Assembly (NCBI GenBank): GCA_045536025.1
Contig: JAZSMT010000010.1
Coordinates: 81,634-145,633 of the forward strand
DNA: 64,000 nt
Source: HGM11412 sp045536025
GTDB lineage: Bacteria > Bacillota > Clostridia > Christensenellales > Borkfalkiaceae
Direction: 5' to 3'
Below, piece after piece: positions 34,243 to 42,882 of this stretch; the stretch's first letter is position 1, and every line of letters begins with the position of its first letter. Both the position numbers and the translations under genes were made by a program. A model generated the notes under the pieces. That model saw only the letters and a list, made by a program, of their open reading frames with translations, ran no database searches and had not been told where the DNA came from.

Positions 34243-35316
34243 TTATTTGTTTTCAAGTTCAAATTTCTTCATAAATTCTATAAGCGCTTTAACGCCTTCA
34301 ACGGGCATTGCGTTATAAATACTTGCTCTCATACCGCCAACGAGCCTATGACCTTTAAGGGATACGAGGCCGTTTGCAGTTGCTTCTCTAACAAATTTAG
34401 CGTCAAGCTCTTCGCTACCCGTTACGAAAGGAACGTTCATAATAGAACGGTCTTTTTTGTTAACGGTGTTTTTATAAAGGGAAGAGTTGTCTATAAAATC
34501 GTAAAGTAGCCTTGCTTTATATTCGTTTATCTGATTAATAGCTTTTACGCCACCTAAATTTTTAAGCCATCTAAATACAAGCATTGAAATATAAATGGGG
34601 AAACACGGCGGAGTGTTGTATAAGCTATCGTTTTTAGCTTGGATGTGATAGTTGAGCATAGTTGGGCAAATGCTTAGTTGCTTACCTAAAAGCTCTTTTT
34701 TAACGATAACGATAGTAACGCCTGCGGGAGCGATATTTTTTTGCGCGCCTGCGTAGATAAGGCCAAAATCAGAAACGTTAACTTCTTCACTTAAAATGTT
34801 AGAGCTCATATCGGCAACGAGAGGTGCTTTGGTTTTAGGAAACTCTGTGTATCTCGTTCCAAAAATGGTGTTATTAGACGTTATATGAACGTAGTCGGCA
34901 TCCGCAGAAAACTCGATTTTATCAAGGTCAGGAATATAGGTAAAGTTTTTGTCTTTTGACGAGGCTACGATTTTAGCTTCACCGTATTTTGCGCCCTCTT
35001 CTTGCGCCTTGCCTGCAAAGTTACCTGTTACGATATAGTCTGCTTTACCGTTTACCATAAGGTTAAGAGGAACTGCCGCAAACTGTTGAGATGCACCGCC
35101 TTGAACGAATAAAACGGCGTAATCTTCAGGGATATTCATAAGCTCGCGAAGTAGTGCGTTAGCCTCGTCGTTAACAGCCATAAAGGTTTTACTTCGATGG
35201 CTCATTTCGGATATACTCATACCCGAATTTTGATAATCTAAAAATTCGTTTTGCGCTTGCTTTAAAACGTCAAGCGGAAGTGTGGACGGGCCTGCAGCAA
35301 AGTTGTAAACTCTCAT
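34243..35316 (-). CDS. serC: Phosphoserine aminotransferase
   Basis: Transfers an amino group from glutamate to phosphohydroxypyruvate, using PLP. The 357 residues start with YNFAAGPSTLPLDVLKQAQ, the standard SerC opening; IYAGAQKNIAPAG carries the PLP lysine, and HRLVGGMRASIYNAMP closes the domain. AAGGAG precedes ATG 35316. It is the first gene of the serC-serA operon, behind a leader of about 180 bases with four hairpins. Confidence 0.96.
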   Translation of the reverse strand: MRVYNFAAGPSTLPLDVLKQAQNEFLDYQNSGMSISEMSHRSKTFMAVNDEANALLRELMNIPEDYAVLFVQGGASQQFAAVPLNLMVNGKADYIVTGNFAGKAQEEGAKYGEAKIVASSKDKNFTYIPDLDKIEFSADADYVHITSNNTIFGTRYTEFPKTKAPLVADMSSNILSEEVNVSDFGLIYAGAQKNIAPAGVTIVIVKKELLGKQLSICPTMLNYHIQAKNDSLYNTPPCFPIYISMLVFRWLKNLGGVKAINQINEYKARLLYDFIDNSSLYKNTVNKKDRSIMNVPFVTGSEELDAKFVREATANGLVSLKGHRLVGGMRASIYNAMPVEGVKALIEFMKKFELENK

Positions 35317-35351
35317 AATAAACTCCTTATTAAAATACTTTTAATAAATTA

Positions 35352-35470
35352 GAACTTGTAAACTTGCTTGCAAGGGTTTACAAGTTCGCCGTTTTTCAAA
35401 CTTGAAGTGTAAAAACACTAGTTTTTACGGCAAAACGCAAGTTTTGCAAAAATTTTGCTACCAGCAAAAT
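35352..35470 (-). promoter_or_regulatory. Four-hairpin serC leader
   Basis: In transcript order: ATTTTGCT/AGCAAAAT (35470-35452) followed by a T run, GCAAAAC/GTTTTGC (35447-35430), GTAAAAAC/GTTTTTAC (35428-35409), and a twelve-pair stem GAACTTGTAAAC/GTTTACAAGTTC (35387-35352). All stems are perfect. It lacks the T-box signature. Possible attenuator or small-molecule-responsive leader. Confidence 0.6.
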
Positions 35471-35502
35471 ATTTAACTTTCTTTATTTTCTAAATTGTAA
35501 TC

Positions 35503-35531
35503 ATTATATAACTTTGTTAAAAATTACACAA
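35503..35531 (-). promoter_or_regulatory. Promoter of serC-serA
   Basis: On the minus strand, TTGTGT (35531-35526) and TATAAT (35508-35503), spacer 17. Implies a leader of about 180 bases. Confidence 0.72.
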
Positions 35532-35563
35532 GTAATTTGCGCCCTAAATACGAAATTTTAATT

Positions 35564-35591
35564 AAAAAAATTCGGGAGTAAAACTCCCGAA
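35564..35591 (-). terminator. Intrinsic terminator of glnN
   Basis: TTCGGGAGT and ACTCCCGAA with a three-base loop, then a T run in the minus direction. Confidence 0.9.
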
Positions 35592-35604
35592 AAGATTTTA
35601 TTAA

Positions 35605-37689
35605 TTATTTAACGCTAAAAAGTAGTTTTGCATACGAGGGATACGGCCAATACTTTTCGTCGGTATACGTTTCAGCCTCGTCCGCAGCCGAGCGAAGAGC
35701 TTCCATACAAGGCAACACCTCGTCTTTTATAATAAGCGAAGCCTTTTTATAATCGTCGGTTATCTCGCTTGCCTTTTCAATTAAAAGTGAAAGCTTATCC
35801 GTTTCGCGGTATACCGTTTCGTTAAGGGTATTAAGCTTTTTAATAAGCTCGATATCGGTGGCGGTAGATATGCCGTTAGACTTTTTAAGCTCAACTACCT
35901 CTAAAAGCTTAGAGATATAGTTGTTAATTGCAGGATAAATTTCCTTTTTTGCCATATCAAGCATTGTAAGTGCTTCAATTTTAACTATACGCGTATAGTT
36001 TTCAAGCATAACTCTCTCTATCGCAAAAAGCTCGGTGCGAGATAAAACCTTGTGTTTTTCAAAAAGCTCAACGTTTTTGTCAGCCGTGTAGTAAACTACT
36101 GCTTCCGGCGTAGTTTTAAGGTTTTTAAGTCCACGCGCCTTTGCCTCTTCAACCCACTCGTCTGAATAGTTATTGCCGTTAAAGATAATTCTTTCGTGAT
36201 TTTTTATCGTTTCGGCAACGATGTCGTGAACGGTTTTGGTAACGTCTTTAGAACTTTCTAACTGTTTAGCAAACAAGTCAAGACTTTCAGCAACGATAGT
36301 GTTTAATACGACGTTGCAGTCGGCAATAGAATCGTTAGAGCCTACCATACGAAACTCAAACTTATTACCAGTAAACGCAAGAGGGGAGGTTCTGTTTCTA
36401 TCGGTAGCGTCTTTAGGAAGAGGCGGAAGAATTTTAGCGCCTAATCTCATAGTAGTTTTACCAGTTTTGTAGGTAGAATTGTTAATAAACGCCTTGAGAG
36501 CGCTTAATAAATCGTCGCCTAAAAATACCGAGATAATTGCAGGAGGCGCTTCGTGCGCACCTAAACGGTGGTCGTTACCTGCGCTTGCAACTGACGCCCT
36601 TAAAATATCCTGATAGTCGTCAACCGCTTTTATTATAGCGGATAAAAAGAGTAAAAACTGTAAGTTTTCAGCAGGGGTTTCACCTGGGTCTAATAGGTTA
36701 ACGCCCGTGTCCGTTACGAGCGACCAGTTGTTGTGCTTTCCCGAACCGTTTACGCCCTTAAAAGGCTTTTCAGCAAGTAGGCAGGTAAGCCCGTGGCGCT
36801 CGGCTACCTTTTTCATAAGTTCCATCGTAAGCTGATTGTGGTCGGTAGCGGTGTTTACTAAGGTAAACACGGGTGCAAGTTCGTGCTGTGCGGGCGCAAC
36901 TTCATTGTGCTCGGTTTTAGCAAAAATTCCGAGCTTCCAAAGCTCACGATTTAAGCTTTCCATAAACGACTTAACTCTCGGCTTGATTGCGCCAAAGTAG
37001 TGGTCGCCAAGCTCTTGACCTTTTGGGGGTTTTGCGCCGAAAAGCGTTCTTCCTGTAAAAATTAAATCCTCTCTTTTTTGAGCCGTTTCTTTATCGATTA
37101 AAAAATACTCTTGCTCTGCACCTACCGTAACGTGAACTTTAGACACGTCCGTTTTACCTAAAAGATGTAAAATCTTAAGCGATTTTTTGTTTATCGTTTC
37201 AAGCGAGCGAATAAGGGGTGTTTTTTTATCAAGCGCCTCTCCGCTAAAGGAGCAAAACGCCGTGGGAATACACAAGGTGTTATCTTTAATGAATGCGTAA
37301 GACGACGGGTCCCAAGCTGTATAACCTCTAGCCTCAAAGGTAGCTCTTATACCGCCGTTGGGAAAAGACGACGCGTCCGGCTCGCCCTTTATCAGCGCTT
37401 TACCGCTAAACTCCATAATAACGCCACCGCCTTTAACGGGCGAAATAAAACTGTCGTGCTTTTCGGCGGTAATACCCGTCATAGGCTGAAACCAGTGAGT
37501 GTAGTGAGTAGCGCCTTTTGAGATAGCCCAATCCTTCATCGCGTCAGCCACCTCTTGGGCAACGGCAAAGTCAAGCGGTTCGTTTTCGTTAACCGCCTTT
37601 TTAAGCGAACGATACACGTCGGGCGATAGCGCCGACTTCATTGCCTTTTCGTTAAATACGTTTTCCGCAAAAATTTCGGGTATATTCAT
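35605..37689 (-). CDS. glnN: Glutamine synthetase type III
   Basis: ATP-dependent amidation of glutamate with ammonia. At 694 residues it has the length of GSIII (GlnN), well above GSI (about 450). Characteristic stretches are THWFQPMTGITAEKHDSF, KTEHNEVAPAQHELAP, NDHRLGAHEAPPAI and FKGVNGSGKHNNWS. ATG 37689, with AGAGG upstream and 24 bases after the predicted transcript start, is chosen over an in-frame codon at 37749 that lies in the -35 box. It stands alone with a consensus promoter and a strong terminator. Confidence 0.96.
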   Translation of the reverse strand: MNIPEIFAENVFNEKAMKSALSPDVYRSLKKAVNENEPLDFAVAQEVADAMKDWAISKGATHYTHWFQPMTGITAEKHDSFISPVKGGGVIMEFSGKALIKGEPDASSFPNGGIRATFEARGYTAWDPSSYAFIKDNTLCIPTAFCSFSGEALDKKTPLIRSLETINKKSLKILHLLGKTDVSKVHVTVGAEQEYFLIDKETAQKREDLIFTGRTLFGAKPPKGQELGDHYFGAIKPRVKSFMESLNRELWKLGIFAKTEHNEVAPAQHELAPVFTLVNTATDHNQLTMELMKKVAERHGLTCLLAEKPFKGVNGSGKHNNWSLVTDTGVNLLDPGETPAENLQFLLFLSAIIKAVDDYQDILRASVASAGNDHRLGAHEAPPAIISVFLGDDLLSALKAFINNSTYKTGKTTMRLGAKILPPLPKDATDRNRTSPLAFTGNKFEFRMVGSNDSIADCNVVLNTIVAESLDLFAKQLESSKDVTKTVHDIVAETIKNHERIIFNGNNYSDEWVEEAKARGLKNLKTTPEAVVYYTADKNVELFEKHKVLSRTELFAIERVMLENYTRIVKIEALTMLDMAKKEIYPAINNYISKLLEVVELKKSNGISTATDIELIKKLNTLNETVYRETDKLSLLIEKASEITDDYKKASLIIKDEVLPCMEALRSAADEAETYTDEKYWPYPSYAKLLFSVK

Positions 37690-37720
37690 AAGTAAACCTC
37701 TTGTAAAAACTATACGTTTT

Positions 37721-37749
37721 ATTATAAATAAGCCGTTAGAGTTTGTCAA
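37721..37749 (-). promoter_or_regulatory. Consensus promoter of glnN
   Basis: On the minus strand, TTGACA (37749-37744) and TATAAT (37726-37721) with a 17-base spacer: a perfect sigma-A consensus, so high expression is likely. Confidence 0.88.
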
Positions 37750-37839
37750 CTGATATGAGGGGCTTAATAGAGGTGAATTAATCGTTTTTTCATTTACTAT
37801 TTTTGTTATTATCGGTGTTTTTATCGCATACCATAAACT

Positions 37840-38529
37840 ATGCAGATTTTCAAAACGTTAACGTACAAAGCACTTATAATTATTACAATAATAATATCAA
37901 TAATCACCCTATTTGGCGGTTTTTTCATAAAAAAAGCCTCTTACGAGAGCAAGAAGTTTACCGTAGTTATCGACGCGGGGCACGGCGGTATCGACGGAGG
38001 CGCATCAGGCGTAACTACCGGCGTTAGAGAAAGCGATTTGAATTTATTGATTGCTAAAAATTTAAAAGAGCTTTTTGAACAAAGCGGTTTTATCGTCGTT
38101 ATGACGAGAGAGATAGACGAGGGGCTTTACGGCACTACAGACCCAGGATTTAAAAAGCGCGATTTACTAGAGCGCGAAAAAATAATTAACAATTCGCTTG
38201 CCGACCTTTGCGTTTCGGTGCATTTAAACGTTTATTCTTCTCAAAGCCGTAGGGGCGCACAGGTGTTTTTTAATAGAGAGATTTCCGAGAGCAAAAAGCT
38301 TGCCGACCTTATTCAAGGTAGAATTAACGGAATAGGCGTATCGCCGAGATTGTACGACGCGCTACACGGCGATTATTATCTTCTTAATCAAAGCCGTATT
38401 CCAACAGTTATCGTAGAGTGTGGTTTTCTATCTAGCCCCGAGGACGAGAAGCTCTTGCTAAACGAAGATTATCGCGCTAAGATAAGTGGAGCTATACACA
38501 AGGGGTGTATCGACTATCTTTCACTATAA
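37840..38529 (+). CDS. N-acetylmuramoyl-L-alanine amidase, CwlD-like
   Basis: A zinc amidase (Amidase_3) that cleaves the bond between muramic acid and the stem peptide. The 229 residues have one N-terminal membrane anchor (about 10-30) and zinc ligands in VVIDAGHGGIDGGA, the following RESDLN, and SVHLN; the catalytic Glu is in VIVECGFLS. Size and layout match CwlD, needed for spore cortex muramic lactam and so for germination. No clear ribosome site precedes ATG 37840. Another cell-wall amidase role remains possible. Confidence 0.85.
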   Translation: MQIFKTLTYKALIIITIIISIITLFGGFFIKKASYESKKFTVVIDAGHGGIDGGASGVTTGVRESDLNLLIAKNLKELFEQSGFIVVMTREIDEGLYGTTDPGFKKRDLLEREKIINNSLADLCVSVHLNVYSSQSRRGAQVFFNREISESKKLADLIQGRINGIGVSPRLYDALHGDYYLLNQSRIPTVIVECGFLSSPEDEKLLLNEDYRAKISGAIHKGCIDYLSL

Positions 38530-38546
38530 TTTTTTTATGCGTATAG

Positions 38547-38575
38547 TTGTCATTGGATGAAAGTTATGCTATACT
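38547..38575 (+). promoter_or_regulatory. Promoter of mrnC, nearly leaderless
   Basis: TTGTCA at 38547-38552 and TATACT at 38570-38575, spacer 17. ATG 38586 follows ten bases after the -10, so the leader would be only a few bases. Confidence 0.68.
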
Positions 38576-38585
38576 TATTAAGTAT

Positions 38586-38990
38586 ATGTTTAATTTAGGC
38601 GACAAACTAACTAAAAACTCGGCAAGGCAGTTAAGCCCCATAACTTTAGCGTTCATAGGCGATGCCGTTTACACTCTTTTCGTTCGCGAAAAAATAGTGT
38701 TCGAAAACGACCTTAGCGGTAACGAACTAAATAAACGCACGTCAGCAGTAGTTAAAGCGACGGCGCAAGCCGAGCTTATTCGTAAAATAATGCCTCTTTT
38801 AACCGAGGAGGAGTTAGACGTTTTTAAAAGGGCAAGAAACGCTAAGAAAGGCACGCGTGCAAAAAGCGCGTCGGTTAGCGAATACAACGCTTCAACCGGA
38901 TTTGAGGCAGTTATCGGTTACCTATATATCACGGGCGATACGGATAGAATAAATTACCTTTTGGGAGAAAATAATGAAGATAACGGGTAA
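38586..38990 (+). CDS. mrnC: Mini-ribonuclease III
   Basis: Dimeric RNase III-like enzyme that trims 23S rRNA precursors. The 134 residues hold the nuclease fold: SPITLAFIGDAVYTLFVRE, then KARNAKKG-like RARNAKKGTRAKSASVSEY and ASTGFEAVIGYLY. The start is ATG 38586; earlier in-frame TTG codons fall within the promoter -35. It overlaps rlmB by 17 bases. Neighbours mrnC, rlmB and a sigma factor match the Bacillus yazC-yacO-sigH region. Confidence 0.9.
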   Translation: MFNLGDKLTKNSARQLSPITLAFIGDAVYTLFVREKIVFENDLSGNELNKRTSAVVKATAQAELIRKIMPLLTEEELDVFKRARNAKKGTRAKSASVSEYNASTGFEAVIGYLYITGDTDRINYLLGENNEDNG

Positions 38991-39696
38991 AAACGCGGTA
39001 GCGGAACTTATAAAAACCGATAAAACGGTAGATAAAATACTTGTAATGAACGGTATGAGGGACGAGCAGTCAAGAGAGCTTGTAAAGCAAGCTAAAAACC
39101 GTGGGTATAAAGTTCAATTTGCTGAAAAGGCGGTGCTTGATAAAGAGTGTGGCTCGGGTAAACATCAAGGCTTTATCGCGTACACTTCAGATTTTGTTTA
39201 CACTGATTTTGACGAGCTTTTATCCTTTGTTTCAAACAAAGAGGACGCTTTTATTGTAGTTGCCGACGGGATTGAAGACCCGCATAATTTAGGTAGCATT
39301 ATAAGAGTTTGCGAGTGTGCTGGGGTTGACGGGCTTGTAATAGGCAAGCACCGTTCTGCTCAAGTTACCGATAACGTTATGAGAATAAGCGAAGGTAGCG
39401 CTAACCACCTTAAAATTTCAAGGGTGGTAAACTTAAACACCGCAGTTGAAAAAATTAAAGAGCAAGGGCTTTGGGCGTACGCCTTAGAGCTTGGCGGAAC
39501 GGAACTTTATAAGCAAGACCTCAAAGGAAAACTCTGCTTAGTAATAGGCGGAGAGGATACGGGCGTTAACAAGCTCACGCAGAAAAAGTGCGACGGTATA
39601 CTCACTATACCTCTTAGTGGTAAGGTTAATTCCTTAAACGCTTCGGTTGCGCTCGGCGTTGGCGTATTTGAAGCCGTTCGTCAAAGAAGGTTATGA
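38974..39696 (+). CDS. rlmB: 23S rRNA 2'-O-ribose methyltransferase RlmB-like (TrmH family)
   Basis: A SPOUT-fold methyltransferase of 240 residues. The N-terminal substrate-binding domain ends near residue 80, and the catalytic domain carries VADGIEDPHNLGSIIRVCE, LVIGGEDTGVNK and IPLSGKVNSLNASVALGVG, the three TrmH motifs with the deep knot. GGGAG precedes ATG 38974. It overlaps mrnC upstream and the sigma gene downstream, implying coupled expression. Confidence 0.92.
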   Translation: MKITGKNAVAELIKTDKTVDKILVMNGMRDEQSRELVKQAKNRGYKVQFAEKAVLDKECGSGKHQGFIAYTSDFVYTDFDELLSFVSNKEDAFIVVADGIEDPHNLGSIIRVCECAGVDGLVIGKHRSAQVTDNVMRISEGSANHLKISRVVNLNTAVEKIKEQGLWAYALELGGTELYKQDLKGKLCLVIGGEDTGVNKLTQKKCDGILTIPLSGKVNSLNASVALGVGVFEAVRQRRL

Positions 39697-40253
39697 AAAA
39701 CTTATCCGATGAACAGTTAATAATAAAATATCGCAGTGGCTCGCAAGAGGCGTTTAACGAGATATATTCAAGGTATAAAAACCTCGTTAGGTATTTTTGC
39801 CGTAACTTTTATCTGTTAGGCGCGGAGGAGGGCGACCTTATTCAAGAAGGTATGCTCGGTCTTATCAAGGCGGTTAACGGCTATCAAAACGGCGAGGCGT
39901 CTTTTAAGACGTACTTAGTGTCTTGCATAAAGTCAAGCCTTATAAACGCAGTTAAAAAATACGGTGGGGTTAAGTCAAGCCCTTTAAACAACAGCTTAAA
40001 ACTTGAAAGTTTGGACGGGCTTGGGTTGTTTTCGCCACCGCCTGAAGACGCTATCGTTGAAAGCGAAAGTAGCTTAGAGCTGAACAAAAAAATATATTCA
40101 GCCCTTTCAAAAACAGAGCAAGACGTGCTTAAGTATTACCTTCAAGGTTATAGCTACAGCGAGATTTCGTCGCTTGTGGGAAGGTCTATCAAGTCGGTAG
40201 ACAACGCCCTTTCAAGGTGTAGGGCAAAAATAATCAAACGTTTGGGAGATTAA
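39693..40253 (+). CDS. RNA polymerase sigma factor, SigH-like
   Basis: A 186-residue sigma-70 family protein. Region 2 includes DLIQEGMLGLIKAVNGYQ, and region 4 is LSKTEQDVLKYYLQGYSYSE with a helix-turn-helix ending RAKIIKRL. The position after mrnC and rlmB equals that of sigH in Bacillus, where it drives early sporulation genes. It is shorter than Bacillus SigH (about 218), and yacP, which normally lies in between, is missing. The dnaX gene starts one base after it. Confidence 0.8.
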   Translation: MKNLSDEQLIIKYRSGSQEAFNEIYSRYKNLVRYFCRNFYLLGAEEGDLIQEGMLGLIKAVNGYQNGEASFKTYLVSCIKSSLINAVKKYGGVKSSPLNNSLKLESLDGLGLFSPPPEDAIVESESSLELNKKIYSALSKTEQDVLKYYLQGYSYSEISSLVGRSIKSVDNALSRCRAKIIKRLGD

Positions 40254-40254
40254 A

Positions 40255-41937
40255 ATGGCTTATTTAGCACTTTATAGGCGTTTTCGCCCCACCGATTTTC
40301 AGTCGGTTATCGGGCAAGAAACAATAGTTAAAACGCTTACCAACCAAATAGTTCAAGATAAAATAGGGCACGCTTACCTATTTTGCGGTGCAAGGGGAAC
40401 GGGAAAAACCTCTCTTGCCAAAATTTTTGCGCGCGCTGTAAACTGCATTAACCCCGTTAACGGCTCGCCCTGCGGAAAATGCGAGGCGTGTAGTATTCTT
40501 TCAGACCCGTCTAACGTCGATATTATCGAGATGGACGCGGCGTCCAATAATAAAGTGGAAAACGTTCGCGAAATTCGTGAAAACGTTCAATATCCACCCG
40601 TCGGCGTAAAGTATAAAGTATACATTATCGACGAAGTTCACATGTTAACCACAGAGGCTTTTAACGCCCTTTTAAAAACGCTTGAAGAACCGCCTAAGCA
40701 CGCCATATTTATCCTTGCAACTACCGAGCCACACAAGCTCCCTGCAACCATACTTTCGCGCTGTATGCGCTTTGATTTTAAGCTTATACCGCTTAGCGAG
40801 ATTGCAAAGCTTATAAAATCGGTGTATGACGAGATAGGTAAAAAATACGAGGAAGAGGCCGTTAAGCTTATTGCAAAATCAGGTGAAGGTAGCGTGCGTG
40901 ACGCGCTTTCCGTTGCCGACCTTTGCGTATCGGTGGGTGACAAGCTTACCTATCAAGACGTGCTTGCCGTGTTAGGCGCAACCGACCTCAATAAAATTGA
41001 CGGGCTTGTAAAAGCCATGTTTTTAGGCGATACGGGTAAAGTTCTTTCTTTTTCGGACGAGCTTTCGTCGCTTGGAAAGTCGGTAGGTCTACTTTCTAAA
41101 GACGTTGTTAATTATCTAAGAGATATCGCAATTATTAAAACCTGCAAAAACGCTAAAGATATTTTAGCGCTTCCTGAAGATAGGTATTTTGCAATGAAAG
41201 AAATTGCCGACCTAACCGACGAGCATAGGGTTTTAAGGTGTATTGAAATAATATCTGAAATTGAAAATCAGCTTAGGTATTCAACTCAACCGAGGGCGAT
41301 TTTAGAAACTGCGCTTATAAAGGCCTCAATGCCCGAAAACGATTATAATATCGATGCGCTTTTATCTCGCGTTAAAGCGCTTGAAGAAAAGATTAAAGAA
41401 TACGAAAACGGTTCTATAAGTCGAAATACGGTAGAAAAAGTGGTAGAAAGGGGTGTTGAAAAGGAAGTTGAAACACCTGCGCTCGAAATTGCTATAGAAC
41501 CTAAAATAGAAACACCCCCTCAAGTAGAGGTGTCGGCTGAGGAACTTAGCTTAGTTCCACCGCCCGAACAAGAGGAGTTTATACCGCCTATTACCGAGCA
41601 AAAAACCGTTAAGCCCCAAATTAAAGTTGACGGCAAAAGGTGCTGGGGCGGAATTGTTAGACGGCTTAGAACTACCCCCAACAAAACTATACTTTGGGTG
41701 GCGTGCCAAGAAATGTCTGCTGTGGTAAACGGCAATGAACTTACCGTTTGCTGTGGGCAAGAGAACGAGAAAAAATTACTTTTAAATAAAGACAATTTCG
41801 ATACCTTATTAGCTATAGCTAAAGAGTTCGGAATAGAAAAAATTAACGTAGAAATCCGCACGGGCAATCAATCGGATGAAAATCCTTTGGAAAAAGCAAA
41901 GGCTTTTTTCGGCGATACGCTTAGGGTGGAGAAATAA
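40255..41937 (+). CDS. dnaX: DNA polymerase III gamma/tau subunit
   Basis: The clamp-loader ATPase. In 560 residues one finds the opening LYRRFRPTDFQSVIGQE, Walker A GARGTGKTS, the four-cysteine zinc module (CINPVNGSPCGKCEAC), DEVHML and the SRC motif LSRCMRF. A low-complexity Glu/Pro-rich linker (about 380-465) precedes the tau-specific C-terminal domain. GGGAG precedes ATG 40255. The dnaX-ybaB-recR order is conserved in Firmicutes. Confidence 0.96.
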   Translation: MAYLALYRRFRPTDFQSVIGQETIVKTLTNQIVQDKIGHAYLFCGARGTGKTSLAKIFARAVNCINPVNGSPCGKCEACSILSDPSNVDIIEMDAASNNKVENVREIRENVQYPPVGVKYKVYIIDEVHMLTTEAFNALLKTLEEPPKHAIFILATTEPHKLPATILSRCMRFDFKLIPLSEIAKLIKSVYDEIGKKYEEEAVKLIAKSGEGSVRDALSVADLCVSVGDKLTYQDVLAVLGATDLNKIDGLVKAMFLGDTGKVLSFSDELSSLGKSVGLLSKDVVNYLRDIAIIKTCKNAKDILALPEDRYFAMKEIADLTDEHRVLRCIEIISEIENQLRYSTQPRAILETALIKASMPENDYNIDALLSRVKALEEKIKEYENGSISRNTVEKVVERGVEKEVETPALEIAIEPKIETPPQVEVSAEELSLVPPPEQEEFIPPITEQKTVKPQIKVDGKRCWGGIVRRLRTTPNKTILWVACQEMSAVVNGNELTVCCGQENEKKLLLNKDNFDTLLAIAKEFGIEKINVEIRTGNQSDENPLEKAKAFFGDTLRVEK

Positions 41938-41949
41938 AAGGAGATTATT

Positions 41950-42285
41950 TTGGCAGGATACGGACGTGGTGGTTTCGGCGGATTCGGTGGCGGAAACCAA
42001 ATGCAACAACTTATGAAACAGGCGCAAAAAATGCAAGCTGAAATGCAAAAAGCTCAAGAAGAGCTTGAAAATGCTGAAATCGAGGGCGTAGCTCAAGGCG
42101 ACGCGGTTAAGGTTGTTATGAACGGCAAGAAGGTAGTTTCGAGCGTGTCTATCAACCCCGATTACGTTGACGTTGACGATATTGAGATGCTTGAAGATTT
42201 AATCGTAGTTGCGCTTAACGACGGTTATAAGAAAGCTGACGAAATGAATAAGCAAAAAATGGGCAATGCTGGAGGCTTAATTTAA
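41950..42285 (+). CDS. YbaB/EbfC nucleoid-associated protein
   Basis: A 111-residue DNA-binding protein. The Met-rich coiled-coil helix (MQQLMKQAQKMQAEMQKAQE) is characteristic, and a glycine-rich N-terminus precedes it. The start is TTG 41950, supported by AAAGGAG 7 bases upstream; ATG 42001 lacks such a site. It sits between dnaX and recR as usual, three bases before recR. Confidence 0.93.
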   Translation: MAGYGRGGFGGFGGGNQMQQLMKQAQKMQAEMQKAQEELENAEIEGVAQGDAVKVVMNGKKVVSSVSINPDYVDVDDIEMLEDLIVVALNDGYKKADEMNKQKMGNAGGLI

Positions 42286-42288
42286 CAA

Positions 42289-42882
42289 ATGAGCAATTTT
42301 ATAGAGCCTATCGGCAAGCTTATTAACGCTTTTACCAAGCTTCCTGGTGTTGGCACTAAATCGGCGCAACGTTTTGCCTATAAAATTATCGATATGCCTG
42401 AAGAGGACGCTATCGCCTTTGCCGAAAGCATTATAAACTGTAAAAAAAGCATACGCTATTGTCGCGTTTGCGGTAACTATACCGACCGTGAGGTATGCGG
42501 TATTTGCAGTACGCGAAAAGCAGACGTTATTTGCGTCGTTAAAGAGCCTAAAGATATTTTAGCAATGGAAAAGGTGCACGAATTTTCAGGCGTTTATCAC
42601 GTTCTTCACGGAACGCTTAAACCAAGCGAAAACGTAGGGCCTAAGGATTTGAATATCGACGGGCTTGTTGAAAGAATTAAAGCTGGTAGCGTTAAAGAGG
42701 TAATTATGGCAACCAACCCCGACTACGACGGGGAGATTACCGCCATGTACGTTTCAAGCGTAGTAAAACCGCTTGGCGTAAAGGTGACGAGGCTTGCTCA
42801 CGGCATACCTATCGGTAGCGATATCGAATATACTGACGAGGTTACTTTATCTCGCGCGCTTACCGACCGAAAGGAGCTTTAA
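42289..42882 (+). CDS. recR: Recombination protein RecR
   Basis: Works with RecF and RecO to load RecA at gaps. The 197 residues show the helix-hairpin-helix (LPGVGTKSAQRFA), a four-cysteine zinc finger (CRVCGNYTDREVCGIC) and a Toprim domain (VVKEPKDILAMEKV, ATNPDYDGEITAMYVS). GGAGG lies upstream. It overlaps rsuA by one base. RecF is encoded about 4.7 kb away in this window. Confidence 0.96.
   Translation: MSNFIEPIGKLINAFTKLPGVGTKSAQRFAYKIIDMPEEDAIAFAESIINCKKSIRYCRVCGNYTDREVCGICSTRKADVICVVKEPKDILAMEKVHEFSGVYHVLHGTLKPSENVGPKDLNIDGLVERIKAGSVKEVIMATNPDYDGEITAMYVSSVVKPLGVKVTRLAHGIPIGSDIEYTDEVTLSRALTDRKEL

Noticed and set aside
35341..35470. CRISPR array suggested by serial hairpins
   Set aside because: The stems differ in sequence and spacing; there are no regular repeats, spacers or cas genes.
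35317..35531. serC leader as a serine T-box
   Set aside because: No T-box GGGTGGNACCGCG-type antiterminator bulge, and no clear stem I or specifier loop; the stems are simple A/T-rich hairpins.
37690..37749. Longer GlnN N-terminus starting at 37749
   Set aside because: That stretch holds the consensus promoter of the gene; ATG 37689 has a ribosome site and starts the family sequence.
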